Source of the DNA: Neelides folsomi
Lineage: Eukaryota; Arthropoda; Collembola; Neelipleona; Neelidae
Direction of reading: 5' to 3'
Assembly (NCBI GenBank): GCA_034687125.1
Contig: JAQGBZ010000129.1
Location: 62,001-126,000, forward strand
DNA: 64,000 bases
The notes under the pieces are model-generated. The model made no database searches and was not told the DNA's origin. It saw only the letters and a list, made by a program, of their open reading frames with translations. A program made the position numbers and the translations under genes. This document shows, piece by piece, positions 49,880-60,059 of the stretch (its first letter is position 1; each line of letters starts with the position of its first letter).

Positions 49880-51584
49880 TTGCAATATCTTCAAGCCGTT
49901 ACTTTGCTAAACACGCTAGTTCCGTTTCAAGATTGTGGTTCGACAATTCCATTGACTAGACTGGAGGTTAAGCTTAATTAATTTTTTTAATCGTGTATTT
50001 ATTATTTTTAAATAATATTTAATAGAATTAATTAATTGCAATACTTTAATTCAGGTTAACCCTCCATGCGATCCAGACCAATGTGTTGTAACGAGAGGAG
50101 AACCTTCTTCTCTCATTGCGGATTTTATTCCTGACAGCGTAACGGATAACTTGAGAGTTCATGTTCTCCAAATTGATCCTAATTTTCAATTTGAGACCAT
50201 GCTTTGGCCCGTATGTCCAAAAAAAATTCGTATGAATTTATGAAATTTTTATTTTGAAATAGGAATTTGGTGTTTGCAACAAAACTGGCATTGTTTGTCC
50301 AACAGAGGCGAGCAGGTTCGTTGCATTTATCATATTTTCCTTTCTAATTTTTCTCTGCAACATTATCTAAAGAATTTCAATCAAACTTATAAAATGTAAT
50401 TTTTTTCAATCAAGTTAGCGTATTTGTATTAGAAACTTACTATTTATATTATACGCGATATTGACACTTTATTTTATATTCTATTTTAATTTTCTGATTT
50501 CATATACAAATTAATATTTAATATGCGCTATAACTTATAATAACTAGTATTTACTAATGTTGTGGTTTAACTTCAAACTAAAGTTATCAAAAAACCTTAC
50601 GATTTTACTATATGGTGTTGTTTATCTTATTAAAATGGAACAGATTCCACAAGATGTATAAAAATCACCACATTTATCTTTTTTGTGTAAAAACTTTAAT
50701 CGTGAATGGGGGCTTTACTCTATTACTTGGTATTCAATATAATTTATTTATTTTAATAATACAATTGGATTTTATTTACTGTTTTGGCCATTATCTTTTA
50801 CGCAAATGGAATAAGACTATCACGTAGTAGGCATTATCTATATTTATTGTTCTAATTTCTCAATCGGTTGATATCGTGGCATGAATAGAAAAATCTACTT
50901 TTGAGTTCTTTTTATTCATCTCTCAATTTTTTTGAAACAAAGGGATGACATCAATTGCAATTTATTTTGTTTTATTGGAAAATTAGTATTTTTAGCATTC
51001 CACGAATTTTCAATTCACGAGTATCATAGTCTGGAATAACAATTTAACTTCAAAAAACATGAACATAAACAAAAGAAATGCAAAGCGAGTCAGTAACATA
51101 AAAAAAGTAATTTCAGGGCACTAATAAAATTAAGTATTAAATAAACAATGTGTAAATTGAACTCGTGTTTGGCAAATTCATAGCCGCCCACATACTTTAA
51201 AAGGACATTAACATTGTGTTAGAATGTGCAAGTCTTGATATTGACATCTTCCAGTATCATTTCTTGATTACATAAGACGATACTTTTTTTCTCACATTTT
51301 AATGAGAGTGTAAAAAATGAATTGTTCGTTAGTCGGATCATAATAATGCGAATGCAAGTTTTTATTGGTCAAAACGTTTGTGGAGGTTTCCGAGAACTTT
51401 TCTGATTAAAATAACAATATTTGTTAAGTGTATTTTACAATTAATCAAAAGTAGGAAGTGTGTGTTCGAGGAGAAATGCGTTGTAAATGCTCAACTTCCC
51501 ATATTTGTACCTTTTTTACAAGATAAAATGTCTTATAAGGAAAGATTGAAGGATTATCAGTTTCTTCTCGAAGAAGGAGAATAA
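49880..51584 (+). CDS. NPC2-like ML-domain lipid-binding protein
   Basis: NPC2/ML proteins are secreted or lysosomal sterol and lipid carriers; NPC2 hands cholesterol to NPC1. Exons 49880-49966, 50055-50210, 50263-50315 and 51359-51584 fit in phase. Family landmarks: FQDCGSTIPLTRLEVNPPC, then CVVTRGEPSSLIADF (compare the CxxxRGxPxxLxAxF of Der p 2), CNKTGIVCPTEAS before the CP pair, FYWSKRLWRFPRTFLIKITI for the YP strand, and KCVVNAQLPIFV for the last strand. Eight cysteines are seen, against six in NPC2. About 28 charged residues (KMSYKERLKDYQ...) extend beyond the domain. The N-terminus is weak: the likely model adds only the ATG at 49654 to a modestly hydrophobic leader (LQYLQAVTLLNTLV), so the true signal peptide exon may have been missed. 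Exon 4 has a poor pyrimidine tract but strong family fit. Intron 3 is about 1 kb. Confidence 0.78.
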
Positions 51585-53900
51585 ATGCCAATGAGAATGA
51601 TGGGAAGGAGTTTAATATGTTTTAACCCTCTTAACTTCTTGAAGGACGGAGCATGCAGTCCTGAATGGCTCCTTGTCCAACGCGACACCAGCCTTCCAAA
51701 GAAAAATTAAAGTAAATTTTTAATTCTTTTCATGAGAACCAACCCATTAGCTAAAAGTAAGAATGTTCCAGCTGCTCGATATACCAACTGTTTTTAGTAC
51801 TTCTAGAGTCTCATTAAATTAGTATAAATACAATGTTTATTTTACACATAGTGCTTAAATTATATTATAAATACTAATTTTATATATAAGTATAAAATGG
51901 TGTAATGGTGAAATCCTTTGTAAGTGGATCTCATATCAAATTGCATTATATTATTTTTTATTTAACTTATTGTGAGAGCATGAGAATAGGTATATGAAAT
52001 GGCATATAAGAAGATGTGAACAAGGAAATTATCATTTTCTTTATAGGTAAAAGTATTCGATGATAACAAGCGACTCCTAATTTGTGCCATCGTTCCAGTC
52101 AAAGTGCAATAAAATAGAATTAAAAATTGAAATCAGCCTTTTTTGCATAATGGAGAACAAGACATGAGAGCATGATGCATATGGATGGATTGTAACCAGA
52201 ATGAATTTTCCCCATTTGTCTTGGCAGTCGTGGCAGTCTGGCAGTGTTCGTGCCTGCTGAGTCTCCTGGTCATCTCACCCAATGTCTTTCCCCATCTTGT
52301 CCAACATTTTATCCAACATTGTTGAATGATTCAACAGAGGTTTTCCATCCAAGATAACTCCACAACTCTCACGACTCACAAAATGACCCTTACAATCACA
52401 ATTTCTTTTTCTAATAAAAACAAGGGATTCTTGGGGATTCTCAAATAAACCATTCTTTAATTTATATTCAAGTAAACTTATTATTCAAATTGATGTAATT
52501 GTGAAACTACCCGTTTGGTCGATTATGTCATTTCTCTCATAAACTCACTCAAACTCATTATACGATTATTGGTTAACTATAATTGCTACAAGACTTTAAA
52601 TAATTATTACTGGTTAAAACTAGCCAAAACATATCTTCCTATATAGATTACTTTCATCTAAAATAATTAACTTTTGTGAATATTTGAATTGTTAGAATAA
52701 TGATACGAGTTTTTTTTTAAACTTTTTTGCTCTTAAGTATTTATGGTTAAGGCAGAATCAAAACAATACTAAAGTTGATGTTTGTTAGATGGTTTATTAA
52801 AGTATTTGTAAGTTATTATATTAATAAAATTTTATTTCCTCTGTGGTTGTAAAGATGTAAAAATCTGACACTCAAACAAAGTTTAACAAAGTTTCTCTCT
52901 CACTTTATATAACTTATATAATTATTCAGTTTATTCCCATTGCAGATAACTTGCAGTGATATTCAAATCCTCAGATAAAGAGAGATAAAGATAACAGGGA
53001 ATGGCCCTCGGCAGATTGTTTCAATTGTCTTCCCAATTCCCTACCTGATCCCAAATTGATCATTCCTTTAGTCAGTTGGAAACTTAAAAAATTCGTGTAT
53101 ATCCATTTATGTATTTGAATATTGGCTATGCCTCTGTCTGGGATCTAATTATAAGTATTTGTATTGAGTTTTGTGTGCATTGTGCACATAGAAGAACCAA
53201 TTTTATCTTATTCTTTCTTTGTTTTTTGATTACTTTCGTGGGGTATGAATTGGATTACATCACCAGATGAATCGAGGAGAGATTTGGAAAGATTGCCTTT
53301 ACATGCAACCACGACGTTCACCCTCAATTATGCCAATCATGTGCGTCGCTCTGAGGATCCAATACATACCAATGAATACAATATGCAGAATATGCATTGA
53401 GCTTTGACATTGGCATTGAGGGTTCTTGCGTACTTGCGTATATTTTCATATATTTGGCTAATTGTTCAGAAGTGGTCCATTTCCTATTGGGCAATTGAGC
53501 GAGACCTGAAGCTCTTTACCCTTTTCGCACACACATTATCAAATAGTTATACAATTTCCACCAAATTCGCGTATCCTGCTACCACCTTGGTTCTTCGCGA
53601 AACAATAAATGGCTTTTAACATGTCAATGTTAATAGCCGATCTCGCTCCTACATGCTCAACATCCTCCCTTGGATTTAATGTGTTTAATTAATGGTTAAC
53701 TACTTAGCGAGGAAAGTCATGCGGTCCAACATTCACGATCTAATGATGAACATTTATTATTTGCCAACGGATGCAGAGTGGCCGATTCCTCCATTGTATA
53801 ATTGTATATTATTGTGTGTTGTGATGTACCTTGTTTGAGTTGTTTGCTCTCGAAAAGAAAAGCAGTGAATCAAATGGAGTCATTAAATCATTAAACCATC
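51585..53900. other. Intergenic, AT-rich
   Basis: Follows the NPC2-like gene. A short coding-like stretch near 51645-51708 (+, containing CSPEWLLVQRD) is not linked to any model. Nothing else recognised. Confidence 0.35.
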
Positions 53901-53924
53901 CAGACCCCAATGGATCAAATCTAA

Positions 53925-54145
53925 GCCTGCTGGGGCTAGATTCAAAGCAAGGGTTACTTTTTTATACCATGGGTTTAGGCTTATCTTGATTCAAAACTCA
54001 GGTATAATTAAAAAGTTACCTAATTTTCAATTAAACCCCTCAAATATACTTGGTTTGTGAATGAGCTCATTCAGAGGGGAGGTAGGTAAAAACTAAACCA
54101 TGGTTTTTGAGGTTAAAACTACCCCAGCTCAGAGGCAGGGAATAT
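53925..54145. repeat. Fold-back (MITE-like) repeat, copy 1
   Basis: An imperfect long palindrome centred on the perfect 14-mer GAATGAGCTCATTC (54059-54072). Both arms share CCATGG(G)TTTAG and GGTTACTTTTT-like blocks in opposite orientation. The left arm resembles the complement of copy 2 at 55.2 kb (GCAA-GGTTACTTTTT, AAGTTACCTAATTTT, CTCATTCAGAGG). No coding capacity; edges approximate. Confidence 0.55.
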
Positions 54146-54149
54146 GTCA

Positions 54150-55200
54150 GAGTAAGAACGCTTTGTGACATAGAAATTGTACCATCTCCTATTTAATAGG
54201 AATAAAATCAGTTTGGCATCATAGATTTGGATTTTGTGGATTTTAAGTTTTCAGTCTAAAAAATATAAGTTTCAAGGTCTTAAGTGCCGCAGCCTTATAT
54301 GGCAGTGCCTTTTTGTGTTAGATAATGAACGAGCTATAGAATTAGAAATATCCCTTGGTTTTTTAATTCAATTTGAATAATAATAGTAGTAACAATTAAA
54401 ATATTTGATTTTAGTAAAAAAAAATAGCTTTCCAACTTATTAAAAGTGCATTAGTAAACTAGTTTATTTCCGTCATCCGTCAACTTTACTACAAAAGTGA
54501 GCGGGTAAATTAAAAATACCAACATAACAAGAATCTTTCAGTGATCTAATTGACGAGAATGGTTTTTGATTAAACTGAATGACACTTTACGATATTGAGA
54601 TAACATTTTAAATATAATTTTATAATAAATAAGGAATTTGGTAATTTTTATTATAAATGCCGTTTTTTAATATTTTAATTCAGTATATACAGTATATTAA
54701 AATAAATTCCGTGATGAAATTCATATAAAAATCGATATTTAAATAATTAAACAATTTGTTAATTCAGTTAATTTCAGATGTATGTTTATTTGTTTTTAGT
54801 CATTCAAATTTGAAGCTAATTAGGTAATCTGAGTATTATAAATATTGTGTGCTATGCAACAATTATTTGTCACAATTAAACTGTAATCGTATTTCTAAAA
54901 ATTATTTGCGGGTATTTCAACCTGCACCGATTTTCCGAATAGAGATAGTAGTTAATTTAATAATTTTAATAATTTAGGCCTTGACACTTAATAATTTTTA
55001 TTAAGGCCGTGGCATTAAATAAGATTTCTTTAGATGTATGGATTTGAGTAAAATGCTGTGTATTGTGTCTTTGCCAGTATTTCTTCGGGAATTAAGAGAT
55101 AGAAGCGGAAGAAAATGAGATGCGGCATGACGCGAGTGATGATTGAGGTGGCAAGTTGGGCTTGCGTAATAGAGTAGCGTCGCCAAAAAGCCGAATGCCG
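54150..55200. other. Intergenic, AT-rich, between two fold-back repeats
   Basis: No gene or defined element seen. Confidence 0.35.
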
Positions 55201-55204
55201 CGTT

Positions 55205-55362
55205 GTTTTGCGGAAATTACCAATTTCACTTTTTAGGGTAACCTAAATTTTTAGGTTTAGGTTTAAAACCTCTGAATGAGGTGGTAAAAATTAGGTAACT
55301 TAAAAGTTTAAAGTAACCTAAAAAGTAACCATTGCTCAGAATACGGCCCCTGATGGTTATCT
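55205..55362. repeat. Fold-back (MITE-like) repeat, copy 2
   Basis: Read on the minus strand it shares with copy 1 the order GGTTACTTTTT, AAGTTACCTAATTTT and CTCATTCAGAGG. Its own arms are imperfectly complementary (GGGTAACCTAAA against TTAGGTAACTTAA) around about 55285. Short TTTAGG units near the centre look telomere-like but are only two copies. Confidence 0.5.
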
Positions 55363-56020
55363 TATTCTTACTGGCATCTCTGGATGTCTCCAGCCATTTA
55401 CAGATTCCCATCCAACGACATGGTTTTATGGGACAAAGATAATGAAGCCTCAAAATGAAACATTGCACCAATGAACCATAAACATTGAAAGTCATATTAA
55501 CAATTAGCATAACAAACTTGCATTAGCATAAATTTATTCTTTTATCAGCCAAGAAATCATTAGGACATTTTTAAATCATGATGAATAAAAAGCGATATGA
55601 AGAATAGATAGCTTAATTTGAACAATGGGGGTAAGACAAAAACGCCTACTCGACGACGACTAGAAAAATTATGAAAACATTATCAAAATTCATAAAGCAG
55701 ATTTTTTTAAAAACTTTAAATTATAATATTTATAAACCTCGTTGGATTTCTGTATATTAATTAATGGAACTAACCATTTAACTATTAAATAACTAAACAT
55801 TTTACACATACAAGATTCAAGATACAAGGATAAACGTGAACAAATGTATTTTTTATCATTAATGATAAAACTGAAGGAGAAATATAAAAGGGGTAAAATA
55901 TAAATTAATTTACTATATATAGTCAATGGATCTGATTTGATCATTCTCCCTCCATGAATCACTTACAGTTGGAGTGAAAAGTCGGTGTTTTTGAGTATCG
56001 TTAAAGTAGAAATTAAATTA
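55363..56020. other. 3' flank of the glypican-like gene
   Basis: AT-rich, no gene recognised. Confidence 0.35.
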
Positions 56021-56107
56021 TTTATTCAGTCAATTAGTAAATATAGTATGTATGTATAAGCGTAGAACACGTTATCACAGACAGTGGCGGCGCGGAGGCG
56101 AGGGGTT

Positions 56108-59100
56108 TCAGATAAAAAGGGAGCCCCAGACCAGGGGGATGATGGGGAGAAGGGACGCTGCGGTGGCGGCCGGAGGCGGCAAAGGTGGGGCTGGCGGTCG
56201 CGGGGGTTCAATCGTTTCAATATTGTTGTTGTGGTTGTTGTTATCCTCCCTGAGGTCGCCCGAGCCCTCACCGGAGCCTTCAAATCCAATCAAATCCTCG
56301 TCGTCTGTTTCGTCGGAGGATATGCTGTGAGGAGAAATGGGCGAATGGCCGGATCCTGTCCACGCTTCATCAGACTGAGGCTCACCAACTTTCGGCCAGT
56401 GTTTCGCCAAGCGCTGTTAACAATTAATAAAATAATCATTAATTAATTAATGACGAGGAATAATTATATGGTTCACCTGCATAATGTTAACAAAGTTAAA
56501 TCTGAAGTTGATGTTAATAAAATTATTAAAAATTGTAAACTGGAGCCATAAATTGTCCAATAAAAACTGATGAATAAAGATAAAACGTGTTATAAATTAT
56601 TGGCTTTTGTGATTAAAGAGGGGAGTGCGCTAATGTGTTATTGACATTGGCCCAAATGCTCTTATTTATTTTCGGAGGCGGGGAGAGGTCTCATTATTCC
56701 TGGAAGGAGTCGTCGCTGGTAGACGGAGGGGATTAGGTAAACAGCGGGCTCCTTTTTTATGCCCATGGGATTAGATCGAGGGTGGTCTCCTGACGTCTAA
56801 ATTCCCTTCTAAGTGGGTCTGGGCTTTTTTTGCTCTCACCTTCCGGATTGACTCTAGCTTGTCTTTCGCCTCGAGAACGAGACCGTTCTGCTGAACCAAA
56901 TGCTTCGGGTTGTTCCGAGGAGATGACCAGCTATGCGTCGGACTTTCCCATTCGCCCTATAGAGAACAAAAGAGGTTGTGTAGGATCCTCCGAGGAGGTC
57001 GTCGGAATGAGGCACAAATTAAGAAATTCCTTCACTTACGATCTCCTCCCCATTGTAGCAGTCGGTCTCGGGCAGCCCTTCGCACTGGAAACATAGATCA
57101 CTCCGATTACTACACTACCATAAACAAATTACACTACCTTAACTATTTACTACGCGTACATATAACTCCTAATATCTTGTACTTAAATATATAGTTATTT
57201 ATGTTGTTCTTTCCTCACGGATCTATTTCCATGTCTTTTCTCTGGCCCACACAAGGGAAGAATCCATGTAGTGGGATTTCATGGAGTTAATTGCCATTCA
57301 CCATTTAATTGCCCATCAAATCAATCAGGGATGAAAGTGGGGTTGGTATTTGTAAGCATTTAACCCATACTCCGTCCCACATCCTTTTACTACTCCCATT
57401 AACATTCCCCTGAGTACACACCGAACACACGTTCTTTGAAAAGGGAAGGAAATCGCCACATTCCTGGGCTCCTTTGAGGTTCCGGAGAATGGGCCAAGAA
57501 GAATGGGAAAGAATGGAAACCAAAGGAGGGTGTTGAGAGACTTCGGTTATGAATCTGCAATTGTGAGGGTTCCTTTGAGGCTCACTCAACTGTGTTCCTT
57601 CTATCCATCTCTCTATATCCCTCTCTTAAATATCTAGTTAATATAAGGAGTCTGAAGGTAACTACTCGGTACTTGTAAGTATGTATCTGTATGTATGTGG
57701 AGCAAAAGGGCTCTTACCGAGGAATCGATCCAAGAGAGGGGCTGCCTCCATTCATTGAGTACTCCCAGGGACCAGCCGTTCTTGCACATCCCCTAAAGGC
57801 ACATTCCTTAGCACCCGACCTTCGTCCTCCGCATTCCTCTCGGGGGGCCTTACCTGCATGCTCAGCATCCGGAGCCCCGTGGCCACCGAGCTGGTCGCCT
57901 GCTTCCACGGTGACTCGAGAGCGGAGTAGAGTCCGTAGAAACAACCCCGAAGACTTTTTTGGCAAAACCCGCGGCACGGTTCGGCCGTCGAGTTGAACTG
58001 GCACGCTGCACAGGTGAAGGTTTGGACGAGCTTCAGTCGACACTCCGTCGTGCTCGTGTTCCAAATCAGAGTCGGCCAGTCGAGGGCTAACTCAGAAATG
58101 GACTTCAACGTGTCTTCATATAAGTCGCCCTCGCACTTGTCAGCTGTAATTTACGAATTAAACCCAAAGTTAAATCAGACAACCATATGAGTTTATGAAT
58201 TTATGAATGTAAAACCAGAAATTAATGATGATTGGGAGTGAAACCCTAAACTAAATAGAAATAAAACCGAAACATGGTAAAATATAATTGAACTCGAAAC
58301 TAAACCATAATTGAAATTTAACCCTATCTTAAACATTTATACTTATTATTATTATACTTAAACCAGAAACTCAACCACTATTTAAATTTAACGAGATTTT
58401 GTTTTATGGAGGACGGACTGAATTATTAATGTAATGAGAATCTCTTTATAATCTGAGAATATTTAATGTTATTATGTCAGAGATGAAGTTTACAAGTAAT
58501 GAGTGCCATTGGAGAAAAAAACTCGTGAGAAATATGAGGAAAGTCGTAAAAACCAGAAGGGCTGCTGCTCCTACCCACTATTTACTACTATATTACTACA
58601 TTACAATGTAAAATATCCAGTTTCAATAAATCATTTCCTAATCGTTGAAATAAAGTCAAAGGAGTGTGTTGTGTGTTTGAGCTCGGCTGTGTGCGCCTCC
58701 TCCTTTCAAGACCCCTATTATCATTATGCAGAAAATGAGAGAATCGGCGACGGGGAAAGTCGCTGTTCTTTTAACCTTCTTGTGCGGAGACAGACAATGA
58801 GCTATCTGAATTAACAATGCACTAACTAACTCGATATTTACTATCCACTAACAAATAAACTGTCCACTAACTAGGAATATAACCGAAGATAAATATTTTG
58901 AATGCACTGACACATGTTCCGAGCTTAATCTCAACTTGAACTTAAAAGAATGAATTTGATGAGTTTGATGATGATGAAGATCCTTTTGGATGCCGCGTGT
59001 TTGAGTAATGCTCTGTTGTGGATTCTTTGAATAAAACGTGGATAAATTGGAGAGGCGGCCGTGGAATTTGGGCAAGGGATGTGAAGTCGGGTTATCAGAG

Positions 59101-59480
59101 GAGGAATGCGAGCTGGGCGGCCGAGTTCCGAGCCGTGGGAAGGTACGGAGGAATGCGTCTCACCTCGAAGTTCGGCCTCGGTGGCTCGGAGCCGTTCCTC
59201 CATGCTCCGGACCTTCCCCAGGAAGGGGGCCAGGGCCCGGTTGAATCCGTAGCGTTCGAGCCCCATCCACCCGCGACAGCATTCTTGACCCTCCGAGTTC
59301 CCGAGATGACAGAAGCCTGGATGAGAGGGAATTGAGGGTCTGGCGGGGGGAAAAGGGCGGCCTACCGTCGGTTGTCACACCGACTGTGGTGAGGTTCCCG
59401 AACCTCCGCGGGACGGAACACGGGTCGGAGGATCCTTGTGAGAGGAGGAGAGAGAAGGTCAGAGTAAGTAAGGTCAGCAT
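56108..59480 (-). CDS. Short glypican-like GPI-anchored heparan sulfate proteoglycan
   Basis: Glypicans are cell-surface proteoglycans that shape Wnt, Hh and BMP gradients. Six exons fit in phase: 59366-59480, 59164-59316, 57854-58143, 57040-57084, 56840-56956 and 56108-56413; 341 residues. It starts with a signal peptide (MLTLLTLTFSLLLSQG). Thirteen cysteines follow in glypican order: DPCS, FC, ECC, DKC, EC, CAAC, PCRGFC, GC, QCEG and DCYNG (compare CWNG); the lone Cys before CWNG is absent. The block CAACQFNSTAEPCRGFCQKS then GC matches glypican CxxCxGxxxxxPCxxYC...GC. Glycosaminoglycan sites EGSGEGSGD and TGSG precede a Pro/Ala linker and a hydrophobic end (ASLLPIIPLVWGSLFI) typical of GPI addition. 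At 341 residues it is far below the usual 550-plus; the stretch between CC and the next Cys is about 40 residues instead of well over 100. No missing exon is visible in the introns. Poly(A) signal at 56021-56026. Confidence 0.75.
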
Positions 59481-59638
59481 GGCAGTTGGGTTCTAACTGA
59501 GCTGGGAAGGATGCTGCCTGCTTCTCCGCCCACCGTTCCACATTCCACCCTGCGCCCCTACAGGTGCGATCACCCTACCCCCTGACATCCTAATCAGCCT
59601 AATCAGAGACACGTTTGACACAAAGAGAGCTTTATTGG

Positions 59639-60004
59639 TCAGTATACAATGCCGTCCGCGATGAACTTCTCCAGCCAGGTCGCTTGGGGGTCATGGATGG
59701 ACCGGGCAGGTCTGGATCTCGAGTTGGTCGTCGGAGTGAAGGATGGGAACATCTGCGGCATGTACGTGGACATGAGGGACATGAGGGAGAATGCCGGGAC
59801 GAAGAAAGAAAGGTTGACCGACCGCGGTGAGGCCTCCGAACTCCTCAGCTTCGGGGCGTGGGTGAGGTCGAGTACTGGAAATAAATAGAGAGATGAGGAT
59901 TGACCCAACCGGGCGATGATCTTACCGTTCGGGGAATTCCCGGGCATCCCGAGGGCCAGGATGACGAGGGAGGCGGTGAGAGAGCAAAGGAGTGTCAGCT
60001 TCAT
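59639..60004 (-). CDS. Small secreted protein, unknown function
   Basis: Two exons, 59926-60004 and 59639-59874 (phase 1), give 104 residues. It starts MKLTLLCSLTASLVILALG, a clear signal peptide. The mature part has no cysteine and is rich in Ser, Pro and Met (SLMSLMSTYMPQMFPS), ending EKFIADGIVY. Near the middle RSRPARSIHD could be a proprotein cleavage region. An ATG 36 bases upstream is in frame but lies only a few bases from the TATA box, so transcription probably starts after it. AATAAA (59632-59637, minus) begins two bases after the stop, making a very compact gene. It lies about 150 bases upstream of the glypican-like gene on the same strand. A secreted peptide, cuticle or salivary protein is possible; I recognise no family. 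Confidence 0.7.
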   Translation of the reverse strand: MKLTLLCSLTASLVILALGMPGNSPNGKIIARLGQSSSLYLFPVLDLTHAPKLRSSEASPRSVNLSFFVPAFSLMSLMSTYMPQMFPSFTPTTNSRSRPARSIHDPQATWLEKFIADGIVY

Positions 60005-60040
60005 GGCTTCGGCCGAGTAGTCTGCCGAAGATCTTCCCAT

Positions 60041-60052
60041 CCTATTTATATA
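60041..60052 (-). promoter_or_regulatory. TATA box of the small secreted protein gene
   Basis: Minus-strand TATATAAATAG lies about 40 bases upstream of the MKLTLL start codon, which places the transcription start roughly at 60012-60022 and argues against use of the ATG at 60040. Confidence 0.65.
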
Positions 60053-60059
60053 GCTTTTT

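Noticed and set aside
55240-55265. TTTAGG units suggesting interstitial telomere sequence.
   Set aside because: Only about two units, lying inside the fold-back repeat.
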